Positions 8,441 to 16,453 of a stretch of DNA of 64,000 nt are shown in pieces. The position numbers and the translations under genes were made by a program. The notes below the pieces were generated by a model that was given only the letters and a program-made list of their open reading frames with translations, did no database searches and was not told where the DNA came from. How positions within the stretch are numbered: position 1 is the first letter of the stretch; each line of letters starts with the position of its first letter. The stretch is from Coriobacteriaceae bacterium (lineage in GTDB: Bacteria > Actinomycetota > Coriobacteriia > Coriobacteriales > Coriobacteriaceae), in NCBI GenBank assembly GCA_025993015.1, contig DAJPFV010000001.1, forward strand, positions 930,001-994,000, read 5' to 3'.

Positions 8441-8484
8441 TTGGGGACGTTCTTAAACGACTAGTCAAACAGGAACGTCCCCAA
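8441..8484. repeat. Palindromic GGGGACGTTC element, copy 1
   Basis: TTGGGGACGTTC and GAACGTCCCCAA face each other around a 20-base loop containing TTAAACGACTAGTC. Related copies lie at 24942-25018 and 58577-58604. Confidence 0.85.
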
Positions 8485-8562
8485 GTGCCGCATTTGGAGC
8501 AAGATGACGCCGCAGGTAGAGGACGGACAGCGAGCGACGTCCAGAGCGAACAAGTTGGCATG

Positions 8563-8604
8563 AAAAAGGCAAGGCATAGACCTTCTGGTCATGCCTTGCC
8601 TTTT
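8563..8604 (-). terminator. Rho-independent terminator after pyrE
   Basis: On the minus strand the stem AAAAGGCAAGGCAT / ATGCCTTGCCTTTTT encloses a 13-base loop and ends in a T-run, 69 bp past the pyrE stop. The plus strand also ends in TTTT, so it may work both ways. Confidence 0.85.
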
Positions 8605-8672
8605 GAATGACAAATTGTCGCTCTGGGCGGCGCGCAGCGTCGAGCCGTTACGCGGTTTGGAAAACCGCGTAA

Positions 8673-9356
8673 CTACTCCCGGGCTCCGTACTGCTCGTAG
8701 TAGGCGTCGATGGAGGCCTTGAGCTCGTCATCGATGACGACCTTGCCGTCGATCTCGTGGTTGTAGAGGGTCTCGACGACCTCGGCCATGGAGACGATGC
8801 TCGCGACGGGGAAACCGTACTTGGCCTCGATCTCCTTCTGCGCGGTGGTCACGCCACCCTTGCCGACTTCCATGCGGTTGAGGGACACAATCAGGCCCTT
8901 GATCTCGACATCGGCAGCAGCCTTGACCTTGGGATAGGTCTCGTCGATGGACTTACCGCTGGTGGTGACGTCCTCGACCATGACTACGCGGTCGCCGTCC
9001 TGGGGCTCGTAGCCCAGCAGGTTGCCCTTGTCGGCGCCGTGGTCCTTGGCCTCCTTGCGGTCGCAGCAGTACTTGACCTCCTTGCCGTACAGCTCGTGGT
9101 AGGCAATCGCGGTCACGACGGCCAGGGGAATACCCTTGTAGGCAGGCCCGAACAGCACGTCAAAGTCGTCGCCAAAGTTATCGTGGATGGCCTGGGCGTA
9201 GTACTCGCCCAGCTTCTTGAGCTGATAGCCCGTCACGTAAGCGCCGGCGTTCATAAAGAACGGGGACTGACGGCCGCTCTTGAGCGTAAAGCTGCCGAAC
9301 TTAAGAACGTCGGACTCGACCATAAACTTGATGAACTCTTGCTTGTAAGCCTCCAT
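8673..9356 (-). CDS. pyrE: Orotate phosphoribosyltransferase
   Basis: PyrE joins orotate to PRPP to make OMP in pyrimidine synthesis. The 227-residue protein has the type I phosphoribosyltransferase PRPP loop RVVMVEDVTTSGKS at residues 123-136 and the orotate-site region TLKSGRQSPFFMN at about 24-36. Length and motifs agree with the family. AGAGGAG stands before the ATG. The gene is alone, with a strong terminator behind it, not in a pyr operon within the window. Confidence 0.95.
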   Translation of the reverse strand: MEAYKQEFIKFMVESDVLKFGSFTLKSGRQSPFFMNAGAYVTGYQLKKLGEYYAQAIHDNFGDDFDVLFGPAYKGIPLAVVTAIAYHELYGKEVKYCCDRKEAKDHGADKGNLLGYEPQDGDRVVMVEDVTTSGKSIDETYPKVKAAADVEIKGLIVSLNRMEVGKGGVTTAQKEIEAKYGFPVASIVSMAEVVETLYNHEIDGKVVIDDELKASIDAYYEQYGARE

Positions 9357-9486
9357 GCGGGCTCCTCTCGTAATCGCGTACGTGCTTCACAGTTTAGCGC
9401 AGGTAGGACGTCGATGCGGGCGCGCTTTGAAGCCATGGCGCTCTGTAAGGGCTTTGTCAGGGGCGATGATTTTCCGAACAATGGGG

Positions 9487-9515
9487 TTGACACGGCAAAC
9501 CCCCTCGTCAAAAAT
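9487..9515 (+). promoter_or_regulatory. Candidate promoter for the mgtA leader
   Basis: A perfect TTGACA at 9487-9492 is followed after 17 bp by AAAAAT at 9510-9515. The -10 is weak. It points toward the small ORF and mgtA. Confidence 0.4.
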
Positions 9516-9581
9516 ACCGGCGGATTGAAACGGGTACGAGATACCCAAAGCGCGCTGCGCCCGGCCTTAAGGAGGTGTGCC

Positions 9582-9653
9582 ATGGAAGGCAGCCATAGTC
9601 GAAAAACCTGCATGTCGCCCTCGGCACGCCGCGAGGATTCCGCGCACGCATAA
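9582..9653 (+). CDS. Small ORF / possible leader peptide before mgtA
   Basis: A 23-codon frame (MEGSHSRKTCMSPSARREDS, then AHA and TAA) has a near-ideal ribosome site, AAGGAGGTG, placed correctly before its ATG. It lies 142 bp upstream of mgtA on the same strand and downstream of a candidate promoter. Short translated leaders control mgtA in enterobacteria, though those are proline-rich and this one is rich in serine and arginine. It could be a leader peptide, a small protein or chance. No homologue is recognised. Confidence 0.4.
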   Translation: MEGSHSRKTCMSPSARREDSAHA

Positions 9654-9670
9654 GCGCCAACAGTCGATCA

Positions 9671-9709
9671 CCAAAACCACCACAAAGGTGCCTGCCCCCC
9701 TTGTGGTGA
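9671..9709. repeat. CCACCACAAAGG palindrome, copy 1
   Basis: AACCACCACAAAGG and the opposing CCCTTGTGGTGATT surround GTGCCTGC. The same element occurs at 12688-12728, 16411-16453 and, inverted, 36761-36798, with a damaged copy at 35349-35373. Confidence 0.9.
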
Positions 9710-9794
9710 TTCGCGAGCATGACGTGAGCGACATCTAGGTTTTTTGCAATTCAATACGACACGTACGCTAACTCCCTTTAACAAGGAGGACCCT

Positions 9795-12563
9795 ATGCTG
9801 ATGCTCAAAACCGCCACGGTACTCGAAGTCATCTCCAAGCGCCGCCGCACGGCGCGCCCTGCCGCTCACGCCGGCCTTGCCAAGAACACCATCTTTGCCG
9901 CAACCCATAGCGCCGAGGACTCCCTCGTGCTGCTCGACGCCACGGCTGACGGCCTCACCGCCGGGCAGGCCGCCGAGCGCCTGGACGCCGCCGGTCCCAA
10001 CACCATCGAGGCGCCGACCAAGACACTTGCCCGCCGCATCGCCGACGCCTTCATCGACCCCTTCGCCGGCATCCTCGCCGCGCTCGCGCTGGTCTCGCTC
10101 TACATCGACGTGCTCGCCGTGCCCGAGCCGCAGCGCGACCCCTCCACGGTCATCGTCATCGGCATCATGCTACTGGTATCGGGCGGCATGAAGTTTATCC
10201 AGGAAGCACGCAGCGGCAATGCGGCAGAGGCCCTCAAGGACCTGGTCTCCAACACCTGCACCGCCCTGCGCGACGGCAAGCGCATCGAGATACCCTTCGA
10301 TGAGCTCGTCCCCGGCGACGTGATCCGCCTCTCCGCCGGCGACATGGTGCCGGCCGATGCCCGCATCATCACCGCACGCGACCTGTTTGTGATCGAGTCC
10401 GCCCTCACCGGCGAAAGCGAGGCCGTCGAGAAGACCGCCGTCGCCACCGTCGTCGAAGGCGCCGACAGCTCCACGCTGCCGCTCTCCGCCTGCAAGAACA
10501 TCGTCTTTACCGGCACCTCCGTGCAAAACGGCACCGCCATGGCGCTTGTCGTGGCCACCGGTTCGGACACCTACCTGGGCGGCATCGCCAAGATGCTCAA
10601 CGGGCGCGGCGAGAAGAGCGCGTTCGACCGCGGCGTCTCGAGCGTCTCGATGCTGCTGGTGCGCCTGATGCTCGTCATGGCGCCGGCAGTCTTTGCCATC
10701 AACGCCGCCACCAAGGGCAACGTCATCGATGCGCTGCTGTTCGCCACGAGCGTGGCCGTGGGCATCACGCCGCAAATGCTTCCCGTCATCGTGACCACGA
10801 GTCTGTCGCAGGGAGCCAAGGACCTCGCCCGCCGCCAGGTCATCGTCAAGGAACTGTCTGCGATCCAAAACCTCGGCGCCATGGACGTGCTGTGCTGCGA
10901 CAAGACCGGCACCCTCACCGAGGACCGCATCGTGCTCGAGCGCTACCTCAACACCGACGGCAACGAGGATACGCGCGTGCTGCGCCATGCGTTCTTGAAC
11001 AGCTTCTTCCAGACCGGCCTCAAGAACCTCATCGACCTGGCCGTTATCGACCGCGCCGATGTTACGCTCTCGACCGTCGTGCCCGATTCCATGCTGGGCC
11101 AGAGCCTGCGCGACCGCTACGCCAAGGTCGACGAGGTGCCCTTCGATTTCTCGCGCCGTCGCCTGAGCGTAGTTGTCGCCGACGCCCAGGGCAAAACCCA
11201 GATGGTCACCAAGGGAGCTGCCGAGGAAATGCTCGAGATCTGCTCCTTTGTCGAGGTCGATGGTGCCGCCCAGCCGCTCACCGAAGAAAAGCTCGCCCAG
11301 ATTCGCAAGCAGGTCGCCGGGCTCAATGCCGAGGGCCTGCGCGTGATTGCCGTGGCGCAGAAGACCAATCCGCGCTGCGTGGGCGAGTTTGGCATCGCCG
11401 ACGAGTGCGACATGGTGCTGATGGGCTTTTTGGCCTTCCTCGATCCACCCAAAGCAAGTGCCGCGGGCGCCGTCGCCACCCTCGAGGCCAAGGGCGTAGC
11501 CGTTAAGGTCCTGACCGGCGACAACGACCGTGTCGCCGCCACCGTCTGCGAGCAGATCGGCATCGACGCGAGCAACGTCTTGCTAGGCTCCGAGATCGAT
11601 GCGCTCGACGACGCCGAGCTTGCCGAGCGCGCCGAGAACACCTACCTCTTCGCCAAGCTCTCGCCGCTGCAGAAGGCGCGTCTGGTGCGCGTCATGCGCG
11701 AGCTGCTCGGCCACACCGTGGGCTTTATGGGCGACGGCATCAACGACGCCGCCGCCATGCGTGCGAGCGACTGCGGCATCTCGGTCGATTCGGCCGTCGA
11801 CATCGCCAAGGAATCCGCCGACATCATCTTGCTCCAGAAGGACCTGGGCGTGCTCGAGCGCGGCATCATCGAAGGCCGCCGCACCTACGGCAACCTGCTC
11901 AAGTACCTCAAGACCACGGTGAGCTCCAACTTTGGCAACGTGCTATCCGTGACCGTCGCGAGCCTGTTCTTGCCATTCTTGCCCATGAGCGCTCTGCAGC
12001 TGGTGCTGCTGTCGCTGGTCTACGAGATCGTATGCATCGCGCTGCCGTGGGACACCGTCGATGACGCCTGGACTGTCCGTCCGCGCGCCTGGGATGCCGC
12101 GTCCATTAAGGGCTTTATGCTCGAGTTGGGTCCCGTGAGCTCACTGTTTGATATCGCGACTTTCGCCGCGCTCTTCTTTGTGGTGTGCCCCGCCGCCGTG
12201 GGCGCAAGCTGGGCAGAGCTTGCCGCTGTAGGCGACGTCGCAGGCATGGCGGCCTTTACGGCGCTCTTCCAGAGCGGTTGGTTTGTCGAGTCCATGTGGT
12301 CGCAGACGCTCGTGGTCCACATGCTGCGCTCCCCGCGCCTGCCGAGTCTGCGCGACCACGCTGCGCCGGCACTGTGCGCCCTCACCGTGTTGGGTCTGGT
12401 ACTCGTCACCTGGCTGCCGGCAAGCCCCATCGCCGATGCGCTGGGTCTCATGCCGCTGCCGCCGAGCTTCTTCGCGCTGCTCATCGGCATTGTCGCCGCC
12501 TACATCGCGCTCACCCAACTGGCCAAGCGCCGCTACATCGCCCGTCACGGTGAGCTGCTGTAA
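9795..12563 (+). CDS. mgtA: Magnesium-importing P-type ATPase
   Basis: MgtA is a type IIIB P-type ATPase that brings magnesium in across the membrane. The 922-residue protein has the actuator motif SALTGESEAVEK, the phosphorylation site DKTGTLT (preceded by MDVLCC), the ATP-site KGAAEEML, and the hinge GDGINDAAAMRASDCG. Transmembrane helices lie around residues 85-135, 285-330 and after 700. The start at 9795 has AAGGAGG five bases before it; a second ATG follows two codons later. Length and motif order match MgtA/MgtB. The upstream 440 bp contains a possible promoter, a leader ORF and a palindromic repeat, so control through the leader is possible. The MgtE and Nramp genes at 55-58 kb share the magnesium theme. 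Confidence 0.95.
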   Translation: MLMLKTATVLEVISKRRRTARPAAHAGLAKNTIFAATHSAEDSLVLLDATADGLTAGQAAERLDAAGPNTIEAPTKTLARRIADAFIDPFAGILAALALVSLYIDVLAVPEPQRDPSTVIVIGIMLLVSGGMKFIQEARSGNAAEALKDLVSNTCTALRDGKRIEIPFDELVPGDVIRLSAGDMVPADARIITARDLFVIESALTGESEAVEKTAVATVVEGADSSTLPLSACKNIVFTGTSVQNGTAMALVVATGSDTYLGGIAKMLNGRGEKSAFDRGVSSVSMLLVRLMLVMAPAVFAINAATKGNVIDALLFATSVAVGITPQMLPVIVTTSLSQGAKDLARRQVIVKELSAIQNLGAMDVLCCDKTGTLTEDRIVLERYLNTDGNEDTRVLRHAFLNSFFQTGLKNLIDLAVIDRADVTLSTVVPDSMLGQSLRDRYAKVDEVPFDFSRRRLSVVVADAQGKTQMVTKGAAEEMLEICSFVEVDGAAQPLTEEKLAQIRKQVAGLNAEGLRVIAVAQKTNPRCVGEFGIADECDMVLMGFLAFLDPPKASAAGAVATLEAKGVAVKVLTGDNDRVAATVCEQIGIDASNVLLGSEIDALDDAELAERAENTYLFAKLSPLQKARLVRVMRELLGHTVGFMGDGINDAAAMRASDCGISVDSAVDIAKESADIILLQKDLGVLERGIIEGRRTYGNLLKYLKTTVSSNFGNVLSVTVASLFLPFLPMSALQLVLLSLVYEIVCIALPWDTVDDAWTVRPRAWDAASIKGFMLELGPVSSLFDIATFAALFFVVCPAAVGASWAELAAVGDVAGMAAFTALFQSGWFVESMWSQTLVVHMLRSPRLPSLRDHAAPALCALTVLGLVLVTWLPASPIADALGLMPLPPSFFALLIGIVAAYIALTQLAKRRYIARHGELL

Positions 12564-12615
12564 CAGACAGCCCGAGTCCACCACGGCAGCCGTTTCCACA
12601 ACCCGTCCCCTCAGC

Positions 12616-12682
12616 AGTTGCGGTGAAATAGTTCCTGTTTTAAGACCCCCAAGCCTTATTCAGGAACTATTCCACCGCAACT
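12616..12682. repeat. 67-bp palindromic element, copy 2
   Basis: The arms are AGTTGCGGTGAAATAGTTCC and AGGAACTATTCCACCGCAAC-T. The element lies between the convergent mgtA and lipoprotein genes, five bases before a CCACCACAAAGG palindrome. Confidence 0.9.
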
Positions 12683-12687
12683 TATTG

Positions 12688-12728
12688 AACCACCACAAAG
12701 GTACCTGTCCCCCTTGTGGTGGTTTTGG
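12688..12728. repeat. CCACCACAAAGG palindrome, copy 2
   Basis: AACCACCACAAAGG and CCTTGTGGTGGTTTTGG enclose GTACCTGTCC. On the plus strand it ends in GGTTTTGG and might weakly terminate mgtA. Confidence 0.9.
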
Positions 12729-12732
12729 GGCG

Positions 12733-13410
12733 TTACGAGGCGTTGGTCAGGCGACTCCAGAGCTCATCGATATCGATCTGGTCGCCGCCGCTCAAGTAGC
12801 CGGTTCGAATAAAAGCCTCATTGTAGATATAGATGTCATGAGCGCTATCGCCATCGTCTTCGGTGTCGTTGGCCATAATCACGTAGCGGTGGCCGTCAAG
12901 CGCCTTGACCAGCCAATACTGGGTATCATCGATCGTGCATTTCTCCTGCACCATCGCCGCATCGCCAATCGCGCCGATGAGCGCCCGCTCGCCCTTCGTA
13001 TAGCCGCCCACCGAGAGTAGAATCGCGACGTTTTCGTCTCCGCCGCCCGGTTCAAGCTCCTCGTACTCGGACTCCGAAAGCGGTATCGCGCTGTTCGCAA
13101 GTTCGTCCACATCGTCCGAAACCTTGGAAAAGGTAAAAGCGAAAAATCCCGCGTCATCGACGGCGCCGTAGCCCACGTTCTCGCCTTGCCACTCATTATT
13201 TTGATGTTTGAGCAGGCGCACCATATCGGCACCCGCCAAGTTGATCGCGGCATAGACCGTCACGTTAGCATTGTCGTCCACGCAGGCGGCGTCCGCCGTG
13301 CTCGCTGCTTTGGCGCCGCCCGTTGTGCCCGAGCAGCCAGCCAGCGCGCAAGCCGCCGCGCCCGCGCCCGCCACAAAGACCGCACGGCTCATCGTCATCT
13401 CGTTCATCAT
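12733..13410 (-). CDS. Secreted lipoprotein of unknown function
   Basis: The 225-residue protein begins with a short signal and a lipobox, AAACALAGC, so it should be anchored outside the membrane. The mature part is acidic. Two segments match the neighbouring lipoprotein at 13446-14201: NVTVYAAINLAG against NISITALLELRG, and AFIRTGYLSGGDQIDIDELW against EAIKTGTFTQGGGAPTINEF. The two are diverged paralogues. AGGGA stands six bases before the first ATG. The gene forms a same-strand run with three more genes up to 16308. No known domain is recognised. Confidence 0.8.
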   Translation of the reverse strand: MMNEMTMSRAVFVAGAGAAACALAGCSGTTGGAKAASTADAACVDDNANVTVYAAINLAGADMVRLLKHQNNEWQGENVGYGAVDDAGFFAFTFSKVSDDVDELANSAIPLSESEYEELEPGGGDENVAILLSVGGYTKGERALIGAIGDAAMVQEKCTIDDTQYWLVKALDGHRYVIMANDTEDDGDSAHDIYIYNEAFIRTGYLSGGDQIDIDELWSRLTNAS

Positions 13411-13445
13411 GTTCGTCCCTCGCTATGCTATTGGCCGCATCGCAC

Positions 13446-14201
13446 TTAGCCGAGCGCGCGCCCGGTCTTCTCCTGCCAAAATTCGTTAATCGTGGGGGCA
13501 CCGCCGCCTTGGGTAAACGTACCGGTTTTGATGGCCTCCTCGGTAATGAGGTCCAGGCGGTAGTCGCCGTTTTCCATTGGGCTCACCATGGCAACGTGAC
13601 GCGCCATGTTGGAACCGTAGACGCACGCAATCCACGAGCCCGAGGTAATCTGCGCGCGGTCCTCAACCGGAACGGAAAAGCCCGCGATAACATCCTCGCA
13701 GCTCGAATAGCCCGCAAGCTGCAGCGTAAACATCACGGTACTCCCGGTGCCGCCCTTGTCGAGCTTTCCGATTTCATCCTCGCCGAGCCATTCGGTTGCG
13801 CCATCCTTGCTGATATTGCAGACGCTGAGCACGCGACCTGCCTCGTTCTCGTACATCTCGAGCGCATCTTGCCAGGTATAACCCTGTTGCGACGCAAACT
13901 CCTGCAACTGCCAGCCCCTAAGCTCGAGCAACGCTGTGATGCTGATGTTGCGGTGCGCATCCCAGCAGTCATCCGACCACGTATCGAACGCGTCCGCCGA
14001 GCCGCTGTCTGTGTCCGCACCGCCGCCCGCATCACCGGAATCACCCGATGACGAGCCCGCATCCATCTTGTCCTTTACCGGGCGATCGTCGTTAAAACCC
14101 GTCGTGTCCTGCGCCTGCTGTCCGCCGCATCCCGCAAGCGTCAGCAACGCCGTTCCCGCCGCCGCGACAAACGCCGTGCGCGAAATAACCGTCTCCCTCA
14201 T
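13446..14201 (-). CDS. Secreted lipoprotein, paralogue of the 12733-13410 product
   Basis: The 251-residue precursor has a signal region (ISRTAFVAAAGTALLTLAGC) ending in a lipobox, then a serine/glycine/aspartate-rich linker (about residues 35-68) and a folded domain with similarity to the preceding lipoprotein. The start MRETVIS is chosen for AAAGGAAC just upstream; the longer frame lacks a site. It is 35 bp upstream of its paralogue and probably in the same transcript. Function unknown. Confidence 0.8.
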   Translation of the reverse strand: MRETVISRTAFVAAAGTALLTLAGCGGQQAQDTTGFNDDRPVKDKMDAGSSSGDSGDAGGGADTDSGSADAFDTWSDDCWDAHRNISITALLELRGWQLQEFASQQGYTWQDALEMYENEAGRVLSVCNISKDGATEWLGEDEIGKLDKGGTGSTVMFTLQLAGYSSCEDVIAGFSVPVEDRAQITSGSWIACVYGSNMARHVAMVSPMENGDYRLDLITEEAIKTGTFTQGGGAPTINEFWQEKTGRALG

Positions 14202-14275
14202 CGTTGTTCCTTTCCCGTTTCTTATCACAGCGCCGAGCAACGCCTCGACACCGATCCTCCCGTAGCCCACTCACG

Positions 14276-15838
14276 CTATTGACGGGGCAGCTCCGTCCAG
14301 CCAAAACCGGGCTCAAAGCCATCGCGCGTGCCGATCACGTCGCCCAAGCCGTTCACCCAAGCTTGATCCGCCATCACCGAAACCTCGACATCGGTACCGT
14401 CGGGCCTGGTGTAATGGTTGACCCCGCGGATGGCATCGGAATACGACGCCGCGCCCGTTCCCACACCTGCACTGGAGAAATTGGCCGCGCTGGCGGCCAT
14501 ATTCGCGGCGTGTTGACGATCGCTGCGCTCAAACCAAGCCTGCTGGTATCTGTCGAACGCCGCCTGCTGCGAGGCATGCATCTGCTGCCAGGCCGCGAAC
14601 TGCTGTTGCTGCTGGGCGATGTTCATCTGCGTGCGCTGACGCTGCTCGAGCACCATCTGCTGCTTTTGAGCGCACGCTTCGCGCGCAATCGACGGGTTGA
14701 GCCGCAGAGTCGACGCCATTGAGGCAAGCGCCGTGGAGGCCGCCTCGTCCAGACGGCCTTCCGGCGCAACCAGGCAGAAGCTGTCCCTGATACGCCACTG
14801 CAACAGGTCTGCCGCGCCCAGCTTGAACGGCGCCCCGTCTGGGCAATCGCCTTGATCCGGAGCCTGATCTTTCGCGGCGCGCTGACCCGCCGCCGCAGCC
14901 GCCTGGCGCTCGCGCAGGCGCTTACCCAGAACGCCACCGATCAGTCCGCTCGAAAGGCCCGCGCCCAGCAGCGCCTCGGCCCCGGCGGCAACGCCTTTAC
15001 CCACAGAACCCGCGACTCCACCGATCGAGACTACATAGCCCTCGACCTTTGCCGCCACCGCAAGCTCGGTAGGCGCCGGGACGCCCGCGAGCCGATATCG
15101 ACGCATGCGGCACTCATAGACCACATCGCTCGGTTCCATCGAAAAGCCCTGAATCGCAAAGTCGTTTGCAGCCTCGCGCTTTACGCGAGCACGCTCATGT
15201 TCAATATCGCCTGCCGCGCTCGACGGATAGGGTTGCTCGGCCACAACCTCCGCCCGTGCGCCCAATTGCGCCGCGCAGGCTTGAGCTAACTCGTCGCACG
15301 CCGCCTCCACGTGCACAAACGCCTTGCGCTCGGTTTGCGTGGGGATACGCTTGGCAACGGCGCCCGCGTCCACGTAGCAGAGCTCGGAGCGATACATGAT
15401 GCGTTCGCCCGCCGGGCCTGCCGCCGTCACGCCAACTGAAATCGGGCAGTCGAAACTACTGCTGCGCTCAAGATGCGCCTCTTCGATACGCCAACCCCGC
15501 GGCAGCGCCACTTGCGCGAGCGCTTGGCCGCCAGAGGCATCGCATGCGGTGTGGAGTTCAAGGTCGCCGACGCGGGGAGCATCCGCTGCGGCCACGTCGC
15601 GGACCGGCGACGCGGCGTCGGCATCCTGCATCGGCACATCGACCGGCGCGTTCGCGCTCGGCTCACAACCTTCGCCCGCGCCATCATCGGCAGCCGCCCC
15701 ATTTGCGTGTTCCGCGACACCCGGGTCATCCTCAACGCTCTCAAGCCGAACACCGCAGCCCGGGCAAAATCGCACCGGCACGCCGGCGACCCGCGGCAGC
15801 TGCATCCCGCACGCCGGGCAGAATCTCAAATCACTCAT
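14276..15838 (-). CDS. Double zinc-ribbon protein of unknown function
   Basis: The 520-residue protein starts with two CxxC pairs, FCPACG and FCPGCG, which form a zinc ribbon. An acidic linker follows, then a mixed domain with a beta-rich part (residues about 95-260) and a glycine-rich hydrophobic stretch (about 275-315: GGVAGSVGKGVAAGAEALLG) that could be membrane-associated. A glutamine-rich coiled region comes next (QQQQQFAAWQQMHASQQAAF). The C-terminal part (VNHYTRPDGTDVEVSVMADQ) resembles no family I can name. GAGGGG lies eight bases before the ATG at 15838; the GTG at 15847 is too close to it. It belongs to the same run as the lipoproteins. Confidence 0.75.
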   Translation of the reverse strand: MSDLRFCPACGMQLPRVAGVPVRFCPGCGVRLESVEDDPGVAEHANGAAADDGAGEGCEPSANAPVDVPMQDADAASPVRDVAAADAPRVGDLELHTACDASGGQALAQVALPRGWRIEEAHLERSSSFDCPISVGVTAAGPAGERIMYRSELCYVDAGAVAKRIPTQTERKAFVHVEAACDELAQACAAQLGARAEVVAEQPYPSSAAGDIEHERARVKREAANDFAIQGFSMEPSDVVYECRMRRYRLAGVPAPTELAVAAKVEGYVVSIGGVAGSVGKGVAAGAEALLGAGLSSGLIGGVLGKRLRERQAAAAAGQRAAKDQAPDQGDCPDGAPFKLGAADLLQWRIRDSFCLVAPEGRLDEAASTALASMASTLRLNPSIAREACAQKQQMVLEQRQRTQMNIAQQQQQFAAWQQMHASQQAAFDRYQQAWFERSDRQHAANMAASAANFSSAGVGTGAASYSDAIRGVNHYTRPDGTDVEVSVMADQAWVNGLGDVIGTRDGFEPGFGWTELPRQ

Positions 15839-15855
15839 CCCGTACACCCCTCATT

Positions 15856-16308
15856 TCATTGGCTGTTCTTGATGGCGACTAGCTGTCGCCACAGTTCATC
15901 GGCACCGTCAAGGCGATATGCCGTCTTGTCGAGCACAATATTCCCGCCCTCGAACTCCACCGATTGCTCCGAGCCGTCTTCATAGACAAAGACGAGCGTG
16001 CGACCGGCATCGCTCATCCGCTCATCCACCGCACCTCCCACGGTGCAATCGTCGAGCGCGGCAAAAGTCGATGCGACCAGCTCGGCATCGTCGGTCTCAT
16101 AGATCGTCCGCGCCTCGCCGTCCTCGATAAGCTTGACTGCCACCGGATCGGCAGCACAATCGTTCAGCAACGCTTGCGCGGCGTTCTTTCCCTAGTCGGC
16201 ACGGGCACCAAAGCCGTATGCCCGCACAAGCGTCACCGCCGCAGCAAGGACCACCACGGCGATAAGCGCGCCCGCAATTTTATTAGACGAGCAACCACGA
16301 GACGCCAT
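15856..16308 (-). pseudogene. Small membrane-anchored protein interrupted by an amber stop
   Basis: The frame from the ATG at 16306-16308 encodes a basic start and one membrane helix (IAGALIAVVVLAAAVTLVRA). It hits TAG at 16192-16194 after 38 codons, then stays open in the same frame for 112 more codons to 15856. The part after the stop (GKNAAQALLNDCAADPVAVK and on) ends in YRLDGADELWRQL, which echoes the IDELW ending of the lipoprotein at 12733. A good ribosome site (AGGGG) precedes the first ATG; none precedes the ATG inside the second half. The simplest reading is one point mutation, for example from CAG, in a recently intact gene. Sequencing error or readthrough are alternatives. Confidence 0.7.
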
Positions 16309-16410
16309 AGGCCCACCCCTTCCGCTCTGCTCCGCTCAACATCACATTCATATGCCTTTGAGCGCCAAAACGGCAGGTGACAAATGTCTCATATTCATAT
16401 TTTTGCAGGT

Positions 16411-16453
16411 AAAACCACCACAAAGGTGCCTGTCCCCTTCGTGGTGGTTTTGG
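16411..16453. repeat. CCACCACAAAGG palindrome, copy 3
   Basis: AAAACCACCACAAAGG and CCTTCGTGGTGGTTTTGG enclose GTGCCTGTCC. It abuts the stop codon of the LuxR-type gene and could serve as its terminator. Confidence 0.9.
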
